From the NCBI GenBank assembly GCA_002496475.1, contig DAJV01000075.1, positions 1-14,943 on the forward strand: a stretch of 14,943 nucleotides of DNA, written 5' to 3'. Shown here one piece after another: positions 1-7,341 of the stretch; position 1 is the first letter of the stretch, and each line of letters starts with the position of its first letter. Source of the DNA: Vulcanisaeta sp. UBA163. GTDB lineage: Archaea; Thermoproteota; Thermoprotei; Thermoproteales; Thermocladiaceae. A program made the translations under genes and the position numbers. The notes under the pieces are model-generated. The model searched no databases. It was not told the DNA's origin and worked only from the letters and a program-made list of their open reading frames with translations.

Positions 1-158
1 GTCTTTCCAGTACCAGGAGGGCCGAAGAATAATAGGTGAGGTATATCACTGAGGGTAAGCAACTCCTTTATTCTAGCCTTAACGTGGTCCTGGTTAATAA
101 TGTCATCAATCCTCGATGGCCTATACTTCTCAACCCAAAGAATCTCCTCTGCGAACAT
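1..158 (-). CDS. rfcS: Replication factor C small subunit, 5' part only (cut by window edge)
   Basis: This is the N-terminal part of the clamp-loader small subunit, an AAA+ ATPase that with RfcL loads the PCNA ring onto primed DNA. Only the first 52 codons are in the window. My own translation begins MFAEEILWVEKYRPSRIDDI, the standard opening of archaeal RFC small subunits (WVEKYRP followed by DDI and a Q-x-x-V box), and runs to PHLLFFGPPGTGK, the Walker A loop, where the sequence ends. The ATG at 158-156 is the natural family start. A TATA-like box at 182-190 lies about 28 bases upstream, so the mRNA is probably leaderless; that box overlaps the last codons of the 157-residue gene upstream. 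Nothing is unusual in the visible part. Confidence 0.93.
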   Translation of the reverse strand, partial: MFAEEILWVEKYRPSRIDDIINQDHVKARIKELLTLSDIPHLLFFGPPGTGK

Positions 159-181
159 TGTGCTTATGTGATTACTTTTCC

Positions 182-190
182 TTAAATAAA
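182..190 (-). promoter_or_regulatory. TATA-like box for rfcS
   Basis: On the minus strand this reads TTTATTTAA and is centred about 28 bases before the rfcS ATG at 158. It overlaps the stop codon and last codons of the upstream gene, so rfcS may have its own promoter inside the end of that gene. Confidence 0.5.
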
Positions 191-655
191 TTCCTTTGCA
201 GCATCCGAGATCACGTACTTATTATCCCTAAGCAGGACATAACCCAGCCTATTCAATATAGTCAGTAATTCATACTCCCTATCGCTAAGTTTGTTGATTT
301 CATTAATGGAAATTGGTAATTTACTTAGCAATCTTCTAATGATTTCCTTGGTCGTGACGACCTCCCTGTTGGCAGACTCATCCCTAAGCAGGACAACCCT
401 CCCACCATCTATTAGTCTCTTAAGGAGTCTCTTGGACAATACATCCTTGGTGTCAAGGAATAAACTCTCATTAATCAACCTAAGCAGACCACCACCAAAC
501 TGCTGCATCCCAGTTAATGAAGATCGCTGTTTAATTCCCTGCCCACGTAACTCTCTCAATTCATCCCTAACCAGCTCTAGCTCGCCCTCGATCGTCTCAA
601 GTCGTTCCAGGATCTCCCTAAGCAACTTAATGCATTCACTATATGATGAACTCAT
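182..655 (-). CDS. Hypothetical protein, N-terminal coiled coil and C-terminal winged-helix-like segment (157 aa)
   Basis: I do not recognise the family. Residues about 5-40 are a charged heptad-like helix (LLREILERLETIEGELELV), a likely coiled coil. A short glycine-containing break (QQFGGG, about 51-56) is followed by a helical middle. Residues about 120-157 (LSDREYELLTIL, then YVLLRDNKYVISDAAKEFI) resemble the last helix and wing of a winged helix, so DNA or protein binding is possible, but this is inference from pattern only. There is no signal peptide, membrane segment or cysteine pair; it should be cytoplasmic. It lies 23 bases upstream of rfcS on the same strand, and its start is 39 bases after the stop of the TGS GTPase gene. 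The ATG at 655 has an AT-rich box at 675-683 about 24 bases upstream. Confidence 0.75.
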   Translation of the reverse strand: MSSSYSECIKLLREILERLETIEGELELVRDELRELRGQGIKQRSSLTGMQQFGGGLLRLINESLFLDTKDVLSKRLLKRLIDGGRVVLLRDESANREVVTTKEIIRRLLSKLPISINEINKLSDREYELLTILNRLGYVLLRDNKYVISDAAKEFI

Positions 656-674
656 TATTCATAAACCAAGTTTA

Positions 675-683
675 TTAATTATA
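675..683 (-). promoter_or_regulatory. TATA-like box for the 157-residue gene
   Basis: The minus strand reads TATAATTAA here, centred about 24 bases before the ATG at 655. It sits in the short gap after the TGS GTPase gene. Confidence 0.4.
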
Positions 684-694
684 GAGCTTTGCCC

Positions 695-1879
695 TCATAA
701 TGATGAATGTATCTCAACAATATCACCATCACTAAGCACGTAGTTAATACCAACCCTCTTCACACCTGCTGGGTATTTATCAATCCTCCAAACTCTAGCG
801 TACTTGAAACCCTCGTAAAACCTACTATGGATCTTCCTGGCTAGGTCACCGACTGTCGAGCCTCGCCTCAAAATGAAGGGTTTTGTTGAATACGTATCAG
901 CATCAGGCTCCTTAGTATAAATTCTTATTAAATCCATGATCCTCAGGAGTGATTCACTGAGTAGCCTAGGATCAATGGCGCATTTACTAAGGGATGCCGT
1001 TAATGTAATTATCTCATTCCCTAACTTACCAATGATATAATCAACATAGTCCCTATCCGCCAAGTCGACTTTATTTATCAGGACAAGTGATGGCTTATAC
1101 ACTATGTCCTTAAATATTGATTCCTCAACATCATCTAATGTAGCCTCACCGTTAATCGTAACCAGGGCATTACTAATGCCGTAATTCGCCAACAACTTTT
1201 TTACATCATCCGCGGTGCCATTCAACAACCTACCAATGACTTGAATACCGCCTGTTGGTCTTCTCTCCATGGTTACGAAACCCCTGGGTTTAATTATGTA
1301 AATACCATTTTCCCTAAGTATATTCTTCAGGGCATTGTATTGAACCTCAACATCACCACTGGCATCAAGAACTATTATTGCGCTATCGGCATTCCTAATC
1401 ATTGAAAGAGCCATGGTGTTAACATCGGAATCAACGTCGTCAATGTTTATTGATGGTAGTTTCACCAATTGAAAGTAAATATTATCATAAATGAACATGC
1501 CAGGTATTGGTTCAAGCGATGAGAATGGCACGTCGTCAGGCTCAACCCTAACATTGGTCAAGCACCTCAGTAGGCTTGTCTTACCTGATGATGATGGCCC
1601 AATCACAACCACCTGGGCATCCCCCTCCTTCTCAACATAATAGTGTATACTGCCTCCACCGCCTGACCTCAGTGATTTCTCCTTGATCCTCTTCTCCTCT
1701 ATTTCTCTTCGTAACTGAGCCATCCTTCTCCTAGCCCAATGAACCAGGTTCTCCGTACCCTTGTGCTTAGGCACAGCGCTAAGGAACTCCTCAAGCGCCC
1801 TCAACTTCTCCTCAGGCGTCCTAGCCTCCATCACCTTTTCCCACTTCTTCCCAGCCTCAGGTGGTAGGTTAGCGGGCAT
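695..1879 (-). CDS. TGS-domain GTPase of the archaeal DRG/Obg group (COG1163-like), degenerate G3
   Basis: This is a predicted translation-associated GTPase of the DRG/Obg class, cytoplasmic and probably ribosome-linked. The N-terminal helical region (about 1-70, including PKHKGTENLVHWARRRM) is typical of archaeal members, followed by a GGGG linker. The G domain has G1 GPSSSGKT at 94-101 and G4 NKVD at 269-272, with TASLSK near 294-299 in the G5 place. The C-terminal TGS domain spans about 334-394 (RRGSTVGDLARKIH to LSDGDIVEIHSSL). The oddity is G3: where relatives have FQLVD-x-P, this protein has FQLVKLPS (136-143), so the Mg-coordinating Asp is Lys140. Hydrolysis may be weak or done differently. 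The ATG at 1879 matches the family N-terminus and has a TATA-like box upstream. Length (394) is ordinary for the family. Confidence 0.9.
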   Translation of the reverse strand: MPANLPPEAGKKWEKVMEARTPEEKLRALEEFLSAVPKHKGTENLVHWARRRMAQLRREIEEKRIKEKSLRSGGGGSIHYYVEKEGDAQVVVIGPSSSGKTSLLRCLTNVRVEPDDVPFSSLEPIPGMFIYDNIYFQLVKLPSINIDDVDSDVNTMALSMIRNADSAIIVLDASGDVEVQYNALKNILRENGIYIIKPRGFVTMERRPTGGIQVIGRLLNGTADDVKKLLANYGISNALVTINGEATLDDVEESIFKDIVYKPSLVLINKVDLADRDYVDYIIGKLGNEIITLTASLSKCAIDPRLLSESLLRIMDLIRIYTKEPDADTYSTKPFILRRGSTVGDLARKIHSRFYEGFKYARVWRIDKYPAGVKRVGINYVLSDGDIVEIHSSL

Positions 1880-1904
1880 TACTAGTGATTCCCTAGGAAA
1901 CTGT

Positions 1905-1913
1905 AGTTAAATA
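1905..1913 (-). promoter_or_regulatory. TATA-like box for the TGS GTPase gene
   Basis: The minus strand reads TATTTAACT, centred 30 bases before the ATG at 1879, which predicts a transcript starting about 3-4 bases before the start codon. Confidence 0.45.
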
Positions 1914-1929
1914 AATTATTTAAACGCCA

Positions 1930-2886
1930 CTAAACATCCTCAATGCCCTTATCCGTGATCCTAAACATGGCATTGGCCTTGAAGGGTAACCTCGGCGAAT
2001 CCAGGACCTCCATCACCTTGATATCCTCCTTGGACTTCCTAAGGAACAACCTATGGGTAACCGCATGGGCAAGTACATTACCACCAGCTGGCCTCTTAAC
2101 CTCTATGTAACCCATAGGTACGTCGAGGACTTGGTTGGTGAGTATCACGTAAACATTATAGACCTTGGCAATCCTCATTAACCAATCAAGGATGTAATTA
2201 AGTCTCTGCTGTCTCTCAGCCAGTCTCTCCCTACCCTTAAACTCAGCCCTGTATAGGGCTATTATTGAGTCAACAATAATGAGTTTTACGTTGGCCTGCT
2301 CCACAAGCTTAACAACATCAAACTTAATCCTATCCTCGAGATCGGCGGCATTAATCACCTTAACCACGTAAATATTATCTAAAACCTCATTAGGGTCTAG
2401 GTCAAACCTCTGGGCTATATTAACAACCCTACCTGGAGAGAATGCCTCCTCAGTGTCTAGGTAAACAGCCGCACCACCAACGCCACCCTTATCCTGACTT
2501 AATTGAACAGTTATTGAGAGTTGATGACAAAGCTGTGTCTTACCGGTGCCGAACTCACCGGCGAATTCATAAATAGCCTTGGGTTCTAAGCCACCCTGCA
2601 GTAACTCATCGACAGCCCTAACATTAGTCCTCAACCTAATGATACTCCCAAAGTTCTTAGCAATGTCAGTGGCCCTTGAAATCCTATTACTACCAAAGAC
2701 AATGTCCCTCGCAGCCCTCAGTATCTTCTCAACCCTGTCCGGCGTCATATCCGTTAATTCAATGAGTTCCTCAGGATTGAAAAGCGCCAGGTGCCTCACG
2801 CCTAATATTCCCTTGGACTTCAGTAACTGAGCCGTCTTTGGGCCAATACCCTCCAAGTCCTCTAAATCCACGTCGTCCTGAACCAT
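1930..2886 (-). CDS. radA: RadA-type recombinase, divergent (318 aa)
   Basis: A RecA/Rad51-superfamily recombinase, expected to form ATP-dependent filaments on single-stranded DNA and drive strand exchange. The N-terminal helix-hairpin-helix domain (about 8-60, LEDLEGIGPKTAQLLKSKGI) is present, which separates it from RadB and the aRadC paralogues. Walker A is GEFGTGKTQ (110-118) and Walker B LIIVD (202-206). GRERLAERQQRLN, VILTNQV and the GGN-x-LAHA-x-T-x-RLFLRKSKE segment are Thermoproteales-like. Several usual RadA positions differ: the FxxA polymerisation motif reads ISRA (69-72); the TFRPER stretch after DTE reads AFSPGR; the DHQ region of loop L1 is replaced by NAADLEDR; loop L2 lacks the PD-x-FFGDP pattern; and the usual PEGEA near the C-terminus reads PFKANA. 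It is either the main RadA of a fast-evolving lineage or a second copy. The start at 2886 has a TATA-like box 26-30 bases upstream. Confidence 0.88.
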   Translation of the reverse strand: MVQDDVDLEDLEGIGPKTAQLLKSKGILGVRHLALFNPEELIELTDMTPDRVEKILRAARDIVFGSNRISRATDIAKNFGSIIRLRTNVRAVDELLQGGLEPKAIYEFAGEFGTGKTQLCHQLSITVQLSQDKGGVGGAAVYLDTEEAFSPGRVVNIAQRFDLDPNEVLDNIYVVKVINAADLEDRIKFDVVKLVEQANVKLIIVDSIIALYRAEFKGRERLAERQQRLNYILDWLMRIAKVYNVYVILTNQVLDVPMGYIEVKRPAGGNVLAHAVTHRLFLRKSKEDIKVMEVLDSPRLPFKANAMFRITDKGIEDV

Positions 2887-2910
2887 ATAAAACCCTGCAC
2901 TATTTACCCA

Positions 2911-2923
2911 ATAAATAATAAAT
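2911..2923 (-). promoter_or_regulatory. TATA-like box for radA in a 43-base divergent gap
   Basis: The stretch 2911-2923 (ATAAATAATAAAT on plus) reads as an AT-only box on minus, centred about 28-31 bases before the radA ATG at 2886. The same 43-base gap must also hold the upstream signal of the divergent lysO-like gene. Confidence 0.5.
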
Positions 2924-2929
2924 AGGTAT

Positions 2930-3898
2930 TTGTTAAGAATTAAAAACCAAGCCTTTCACCCAAACAATGTGCTCAACATAGCCAACCTAATCGGTGATTT
3001 ATTCCTGGTGGTATTCCCAATAACAATGATCATTGGCTACGCGCTTAGGGCCAGGGTAAGGCGACTCAGGATCGGCAATTACCTACAGTGCGTTGTTATG
3101 GTATTGGTGTTCACAATGGCTCTTTGGGCTGGAAACATTGTGGCCAGCAATTACGTTCTCTACATAATACTTTACTCGATAATATATGCGTTATTTTCCA
3201 TAGTAACAAGCCTAGCCTTCACCATACCCATCAGCCTAGTCCTCGGTACGAGGCGTGCTCAGGAAGTCCACATGGATAATAACTCAAGGATTAACGTGAA
3301 ATTACCACTGGTATTATTGATCATCCTGGTCATTGGGTGGTTACTTGGTTATTATGTTAGGTATGAGCCGTTGATTAATTACCTTAATTACTTAATCACG
3401 CTTGAATTACTTGCATTAATACTTGTGATTGGCCTTGATATTGGCTCATCAATAAACACATCGCTCCTCGCCCAGGGATACCTAGGCATAGTAATTGCCA
3501 TAGTCTCGTTATTGGGCAGCTCCATCAGCGGATTAATACTGCATTACTTAGTTAAAATACCGTTAACCGCATCCCTCGGAATATCAATGGGCATGGGTTG
3601 GTATTCATTGACAGGGCCTCTCCTCAGCGTCAGGTTTGGACCAGCAATAGGCACATTGGCCTTTCTTGCTAATTTCCTTAGGGAGCAATTGACATACGTA
3701 TTGGTACCCTCAATGGTGATTATTGGTTTTAGGGACATTGCCTTAATATCCATTGGCGGCGCCACGTCCATGGATGACACGCTACCCATCTATAGGCTTT
3801 ACATGGGCGAGACTAACGGCTTCATAGCATTCATAAACGGCTTCGTAATAACAATAATATTACCAGAATTGCTGCCTTACGTAATATCAATTAAATGA
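2930..3898 (+). CDS. lysO: LysO-family lysine exporter (DUF340 membrane protein)
   Basis: A polytopic inner-membrane protein of the LysO/YbjE family, which exports lysine and toxic lysine analogues in bacteria; the archaeal substrate is inferred. About eight hydrophobic segments run through the protein (for example about 24-39, 54-72, 77-106, 125-142, 155-172, 185-206, 256-275 and 295-318). The family hallmarks are clear: GMGWYSLTGPLL (221-232), LANFLREQ (246-253) and GGATSMDDTLP (276-286). The start is uncertain. TTG at 2930 has TATTTA at 2901-2906 exactly about 26 bases upstream; GTG at 2969 has an AT-rich box at 2938-2946 at the same distance and would remove 13 residues that are not needed for the first membrane helix. 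It is divergent from radA and convergent with the CBS gene, with only two bases between stop codons. Confidence 0.88.
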   Translation: MLRIKNQAFHPNNVLNIANLIGDLFLVVFPITMIIGYALRARVRRLRIGNYLQCVVMVLVFTMALWAGNIVASNYVLYIILYSIIYALFSIVTSLAFTIPISLVLGTRRAQEVHMDNNSRINVKLPLVLLIILVIGWLLGYYVRYEPLINYLNYLITLELLALILVIGLDIGSSINTSLLAQGYLGIVIAIVSLLGSSISGLILHYLVKIPLTASLGISMGMGWYSLTGPLLSVRFGPAIGTLAFLANFLREQLTYVLVPSMVIIGFRDIALISIGGATSMDDTLPIYRLYMGETNGFIAFINGFVITIILPELLPYVISIK

Positions 3899-3900
3899 GG

Positions 3901-4374
3901 TTAGACGCCCTCATCAATGTTTATTATGTCCTTGATCATGCTCACCTCCTCCTCCGTAGCACCCAGTCTCCCTATGCCCATGTCAACAAGGAGTCTCGCC
4001 AATGCTATTGCCGCATCCCTAATTGATATTATGCCGGTTACACTACCACTCTCATCAACTATCGGTAAGTGCCTAATGCCGTGCTTAGCCATTATGTGCA
4101 CAGCCTTTATTAGGCTGGCGTCCTGCTCGATGACTACCACGTTCCTAGTCATGACATCACCGACGGTCAGCTCATTAATATTAACATTATTCGCTATCAA
4201 CCTCAACAGGTCTCTCTCAGTGAATACCCCCATTACCTTGCCATCCTCGTTGGTCACTATTATTGAACCAATGTTCCCCTCATTCATAATCTTAACAACC
4301 TTGATCAACGACTCATCATCCCTCACGGTTATGGGAACCTCCCTCATCACATCCCTAACGCGTGGTATCGCCAT
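3901..4374 (-). CDS. Two-CBS-domain protein (157 aa)
   Basis: A stand-alone pair of CBS domains, the adenosine-nucleotide-sensing module that folds as a Bateman dimer. CBS1 covers about 7-61 (VRDVMREVPITVRDDESL to GVFTERDLLRLI) and CBS2 about 72-125 (GDVMTRNVVVIEQDASL to GIISIRDAAIAL). The T-x-x-D type ribose-contact motif is visible as FTERD in the first domain and ISIRD, with Ser for Thr, in the second, so at least the first site should bind AMP, ATP or a related ligand. There is no fused catalytic domain, so the partner is unknown. The C-terminal tail (about 130-157) is acidic. A clear TATATATA box at 4397-4404 sits 26 bases before the ATG, giving a leaderless transcript. No neighbour tells its job. 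Confidence 0.93.
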   Translation of the reverse strand: MAIPRVRDVMREVPITVRDDESLIKVVKIMNEGNIGSIIVTNEDGKVMGVFTERDLLRLIANNVNINELTVGDVMTRNVVVIEQDASLIKAVHIMAKHGIRHLPIVDESGSVTGIISIRDAAIALARLLVDMGIGRLGATEEEVSMIKDIINIDEGV

Positions 4375-4396
4375 ATGAATAAATACTTTGAGGACC

Positions 4397-4404
4397 TATA
4401 TATA
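4397..4404 (-). promoter_or_regulatory. TATA box for the CBS-domain gene
   Basis: An eight-base TATATATA centred at 4400.5, 26-27 bases before the ATG at 4374. It is one of the cleanest leaderless promoter layouts in the window, and it lies just downstream of the stop codon of the ATPase subunit gene. Confidence 0.65.
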
Positions 4405-4408
4405 CTTT

Positions 4409-6931
4409 CTAAACTATGAAGAGCTTGACCCACCTTAACCCAAGCGTGAATGGAATAAATAATACGCCGGAACCGCTGAAGAACTTAGTGTACATCTCAT
4501 AGAAGTGAAGCCTTAGGCTTTGTACGAAGGCCACAAAGCCCTCACCAACTATTATCAATAAATTGAACACTATCAACACGGCCAAGCCAGCTGGTGTTAA
4601 TAACCCTAGTGATGCGGCCCAGGCATAGGTCATTGCCGTGAAGACCGCGTGCATTATGGCCACTATACTCAACCTCATGAATGAAATGGTGTTGGTTAGG
4701 CTCGGTATTGCGGCCTCTGCACTAACCTCAACCGCTAACTGAGCAGCACTGAATCCAGGAACACCACTGTACTTAACCCTGAAGTGAAATAATGAATACA
4801 TTAATATTGCCAATAGGGCAAACACCGCATAAGCCCAATACCACACTAGGCTCTTTATCAGATTAAATAGGGGATAGAGGGGCTGTAGTAATGGCGTCCC
4901 CTCGCTAATAATTATGACCGGTACAAACCCAGGCCCCATCAAGGCAAGCACTAAGAACATGAAGAAGAAGAATAACGGTATGTAGAACCCCACGGCTAAG
5001 TCCCTCTCGCCACCCCTATAGGCGTTAACGGCCTTAAATGCAAAGGCCAGTAGTAATGATATTATACCGACCATGATTGATACGGCTAGCATCGCGTATA
5101 TTGAGTTAGAAAGTACCTCCAGTGCAGTGCCACTAACATGAACGAGCCTGAAGGATGCCGGTAATACCTCTATTCCAAATATTGTGCCGCTCTCCACAAA
5201 CGTGAAAATTATGGCCCAAATACCTGCCATTAGGAATATTAATCCCCAAGTCGAATACTTGCCGCTGAATATCGAGCGCAGGAATGCGTTGGGGCCCTTA
5301 TAACGAGTTTTGTACAGGGCATAGCCGAATAGGGATAATACTATGCCGTGACCCATGTCTGGGTACATCCAGCCATAGAATGCTGGGAATAGTATGAAGG
5401 TTAGTATTATGGGGCTTATCTCTATATACTTCGGCACACCGTACATGTATGTTATCTTCTTAAAGGCATCAATAGGTTTTGGGTACTCCTCAAGCGTCGG
5501 CGCCTTCTCCGGCTCTATCTCCTTGACATAAACAACCCTACTCTCCTTCCTAACCTTGGCATCCACAGCCAATTTACTTAATAGAGATGTTAATAATGCA
5601 TCGAACTTGCCTGATAATACCTCCTTAACATAACCAGCAATCGTCACTACGTCACCACTAACCTTGTTAATTCCCTCAACCCCATACGTGGAGACCTCGT
5701 TGTACTCCTTCACGAACTCCTCATGCTCCTTCTCCAAGTCCCTTAACCTGGACCTTAAATCAACCAGTTCCCTGCCCGTTAAATCATACGCCGACTTTAC
5801 ATTCACCAGGTAATCCCTATTTACCTCATAAACCTCTTTACCAAGCAGTGAAACGCCTAAATTTTCCGGGGGCTCCACAAGCATGAGTATTGACAAGTCC
5901 GTACCCTCAACACCCCACTTAGTATACATTAACCCCTTAATGGCTTCCTCATTTACACCACCCCTAATTGCAAATACCCTAGTCCTTAACCTACTGAGTC
6001 CCTCTAGGGTAATGCCGTTCCTCTTCATATACCCCAGGACCTCATGTATAACCTCCAATTCCCTAATTCTACCCTTAACATCATTTATTGAATTAATAAT
6101 TTGTACTAACCTATCGCCAATGTCCTTACCCTCAGGAATTGCTGAATCCATGTACTGCCTAACAATGTTTGTTATTGAGTCAGAAAGATCAATAATTGCA
6201 TAGGCCCTATCACTGACCTTAGTCAGGAATTCCCGGAAATCCTGCTCTAACTTCGTTAACCTACCCTCCAACTCCGCTAACCTGCTTTTCATCGCATTTA
6301 AATCAATGGAGCCAGGCACCTCAAGAGGATTAACGTTAAATAGTTTGTACGTACTTAGCAACCCCTGCCTTGCCCATTCTGGGTATATCACCAGGGAGTA
6401 AAATCTGTCCTGCACCCTTATTGGCAGGGTCTCAGCGCCGTAATTAGCAACTGCGCTTTTGAACTCATTGAAGTCCTCCTCGCCAATAGGTACTATGTCG
6501 ACTAGGAAGTGCTTTAGTTTTTCCATTATGAAGCCGCCCACTGATGAGAGGACATCAACAAGGCCCCTCAACTTATTATACTCAATTCTAATGCCCTCGA
6601 TGGAGCCTAAGTACTGCCTTATCCTGGTGAGTAGGTCATCACCATCCTCAATTATGTACTCAACGAGTTCATCGAATAAACCAACCTTTACCTCATGTAG
6701 TGTTGGCGGTGGTGGTATTGAGTACTGAGTTAGGATCCTGCTTAATTCCCTGGATACATCCTCAACCCTCCTAATCCTCTCTGAGTACTTACCTGATACC
6801 TTGGGCGCTGGTATTACTCCAGGTCTCGTTATTGGCATGAAGTAGCCAGTGTTGCCGATATTCATCAATAGGTCAAAGGCGTACTCTGACGGTAATGCAA
6901 TCTTGTACTCAATAAGTCTCGCTATCGGCAT
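4409..6931 (-). CDS. atpI: A/V-type ATP synthase subunit I (subunit a), 840 aa
   Basis: This is the membrane stator subunit of the archaeal A1Ao ATP synthase that forms the two proton half-channels next to the rotor ring. The N-terminal ~500 residues are the cytoplasmic arm with coiled-coil stretches (for example about 215-245, SRLAELEGRLTKLEQDF, and about 385-420, LRSRLRDLEKEHEEFVKEY). The membrane domain starts near residue 500 with PAFYGWMYPDMGHGIVLSLF, a family signature, and has about eight membrane helices. The essential arginine is Arg753 in NTISFMRLSIVAIMHAVF. The C-terminal SLRLHFYEMYTKFFSGSG is also typical. At 840 residues it is longer than many archaeal relatives (roughly 650-720), the extra length being in the cytoplasmic half. 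The other ATPase subunits are not next to it; neighbours are the CBS gene and divergent eL33. The ATG at 6931 is supported by a TATA-like box 28 bases upstream. Confidence 0.94.
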   Translation of the reverse strand: MPIARLIEYKIALPSEYAFDLLMNIGNTGYFMPITRPGVIPAPKVSGKYSERIRRVEDVSRELSRILTQYSIPPPPTLHEVKVGLFDELVEYIIEDGDDLLTRIRQYLGSIEGIRIEYNKLRGLVDVLSSVGGFIMEKLKHFLVDIVPIGEEDFNEFKSAVANYGAETLPIRVQDRFYSLVIYPEWARQGLLSTYKLFNVNPLEVPGSIDLNAMKSRLAELEGRLTKLEQDFREFLTKVSDRAYAIIDLSDSITNIVRQYMDSAIPEGKDIGDRLVQIINSINDVKGRIRELEVIHEVLGYMKRNGITLEGLSRLRTRVFAIRGGVNEEAIKGLMYTKWGVEGTDLSILMLVEPPENLGVSLLGKEVYEVNRDYLVNVKSAYDLTGRELVDLRSRLRDLEKEHEEFVKEYNEVSTYGVEGINKVSGDVVTIAGYVKEVLSGKFDALLTSLLSKLAVDAKVRKESRVVYVKEIEPEKAPTLEEYPKPIDAFKKITYMYGVPKYIEISPIILTFILFPAFYGWMYPDMGHGIVLSLFGYALYKTRYKGPNAFLRSIFSGKYSTWGLIFLMAGIWAIIFTFVESGTIFGIEVLPASFRLVHVSGTALEVLSNSIYAMLAVSIMVGIISLLLAFAFKAVNAYRGGERDLAVGFYIPLFFFFMFLVLALMGPGFVPVIIISEGTPLLQPLYPLFNLIKSLVWYWAYAVFALLAILMYSLFHFRVKYSGVPGFSAAQLAVEVSAEAAIPSLTNTISFMRLSIVAIMHAVFTAMTYAWAASLGLLTPAGLAVLIVFNLLIIVGEGFVAFVQSLRLHFYEMYTKFFSGSGVLFIPFTLGLRWVKLFIV

Positions 6932-6954
6932 TCAACAACCAAGGAGTCATTGTA

Positions 6955-6963
6955 GAATTTAAG
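6955..6963 (-). promoter_or_regulatory. TATA-like box for atpI
   Basis: The minus strand reads CTTAAATTC, centred 28 bases before the ATG at 6931, consistent with a leaderless or nearly leaderless transcript. It lies in the 105-base divergent gap shared with the eL33 gene; I see no other gene or RNA in that gap. Confidence 0.5.
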
Positions 6964-7008
6964 CATTATTCCTCCAGAGTTTTGCCACGGACATTCACGA
7001 AAGTAGCA

Positions 7009-7016
7009 TTTAAAAA
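7009..7016 (+). promoter_or_regulatory. TATA box for the eL33 gene
   Basis: TTTAAAAA centred at 7012.5 is about 25 bases before the GTG at 7037 and 31 before the ATG at 7043. This favours the GTG as a leaderless start, though a six-base leader before the ATG is also possible. Confidence 0.6.
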
Positions 7017-7036
7017 TGCCTGATTAATTTACGTAC

Positions 7037-7318
7037 GTGCCAATGCAGGTAAAGACCATCAAAGCAAGAATATACTCAATAAGGAGGGGCTCCCTTGGTT
7101 ACTCTAGGGACGCAATAGTCATTATACCAGGGGTGGAGTCCGCGGTAGACGCCATGAAGTTCCTAAACTCGAAGGTGATTTGGAGATCAAGGGCTGGCGC
7201 CGAGATCGTGGGTAGCGTACTCAGGGTTTGGGGTAAGCATGGTCAATTACTTGTTAGGTTTAGGCGTGGGTTGCCGGGGCAGGCGCTGGGCGATACCATT
7301 GACTTAATACCTAAGTAA
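7037..7318 (+). CDS. rpl35ae: Large-subunit ribosomal protein eL33 (L35Ae)
   Basis: A small basic protein of the large ribosomal subunit, found in archaea and eukaryotes but not bacteria. The whole 93 residues fit the family: ARIYSIRRGSLGY at the N-terminus, IIPGVESAVDAMKFLNSKVIW, then GAEIVGSVLRVWGKHGQLLV and the highly typical RFRRGLPGQALGDTIDLIP at the end. Two starts are close together: GTG at 7037 and ATG at 7043 (two codons later). The TATA box at 7009-7016 fits the GTG as a leaderless start. It is transcribed alone, divergent from atpI, and its stop is 23 bases from the convergent stop of the thioredoxin-fold gene. Confidence 0.95.
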   Translation: MPMQVKTIKARIYSIRRGSLGYSRDAIVIIPGVESAVDAMKFLNSKVIWRSRAGAEIVGSVLRVWGKHGQLLVRFRRGLPGQALGDTIDLIPK

Positions 7319-7341
7319 AATAAGATCAATTTTAACCTAGG

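Noticed and set aside
291..743. Plus-strand 150-residue Ser/Leu-rich frame
   Set aside because: It lies antisense over the 157-residue gene and the end of the TGS GTPase gene, and its Ser/Leu composition is what results from reading the other strand of Leu/Arg/Glu-rich coding sequence.
1930..2886. Calling the RadA-like protein RadB or an aRadC paralogue
   Set aside because: Those paralogues lack the N-terminal helix-hairpin-helix domain, which is present here with the LEGIGPKTA motif.
3896..3903. Functional overlap or terminator between the convergent lysO and CBS stops
   Set aside because: Only two bases separate the stop codons and there is no T-rich run or stem; close convergent ends are common in compact archaeal genomes.
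3917..4378. Plus-strand 153-residue frame over the CBS-domain gene
   Set aside because: It is exactly antisense to a well-supported two-CBS-domain protein with a TATA box; no signature is present.
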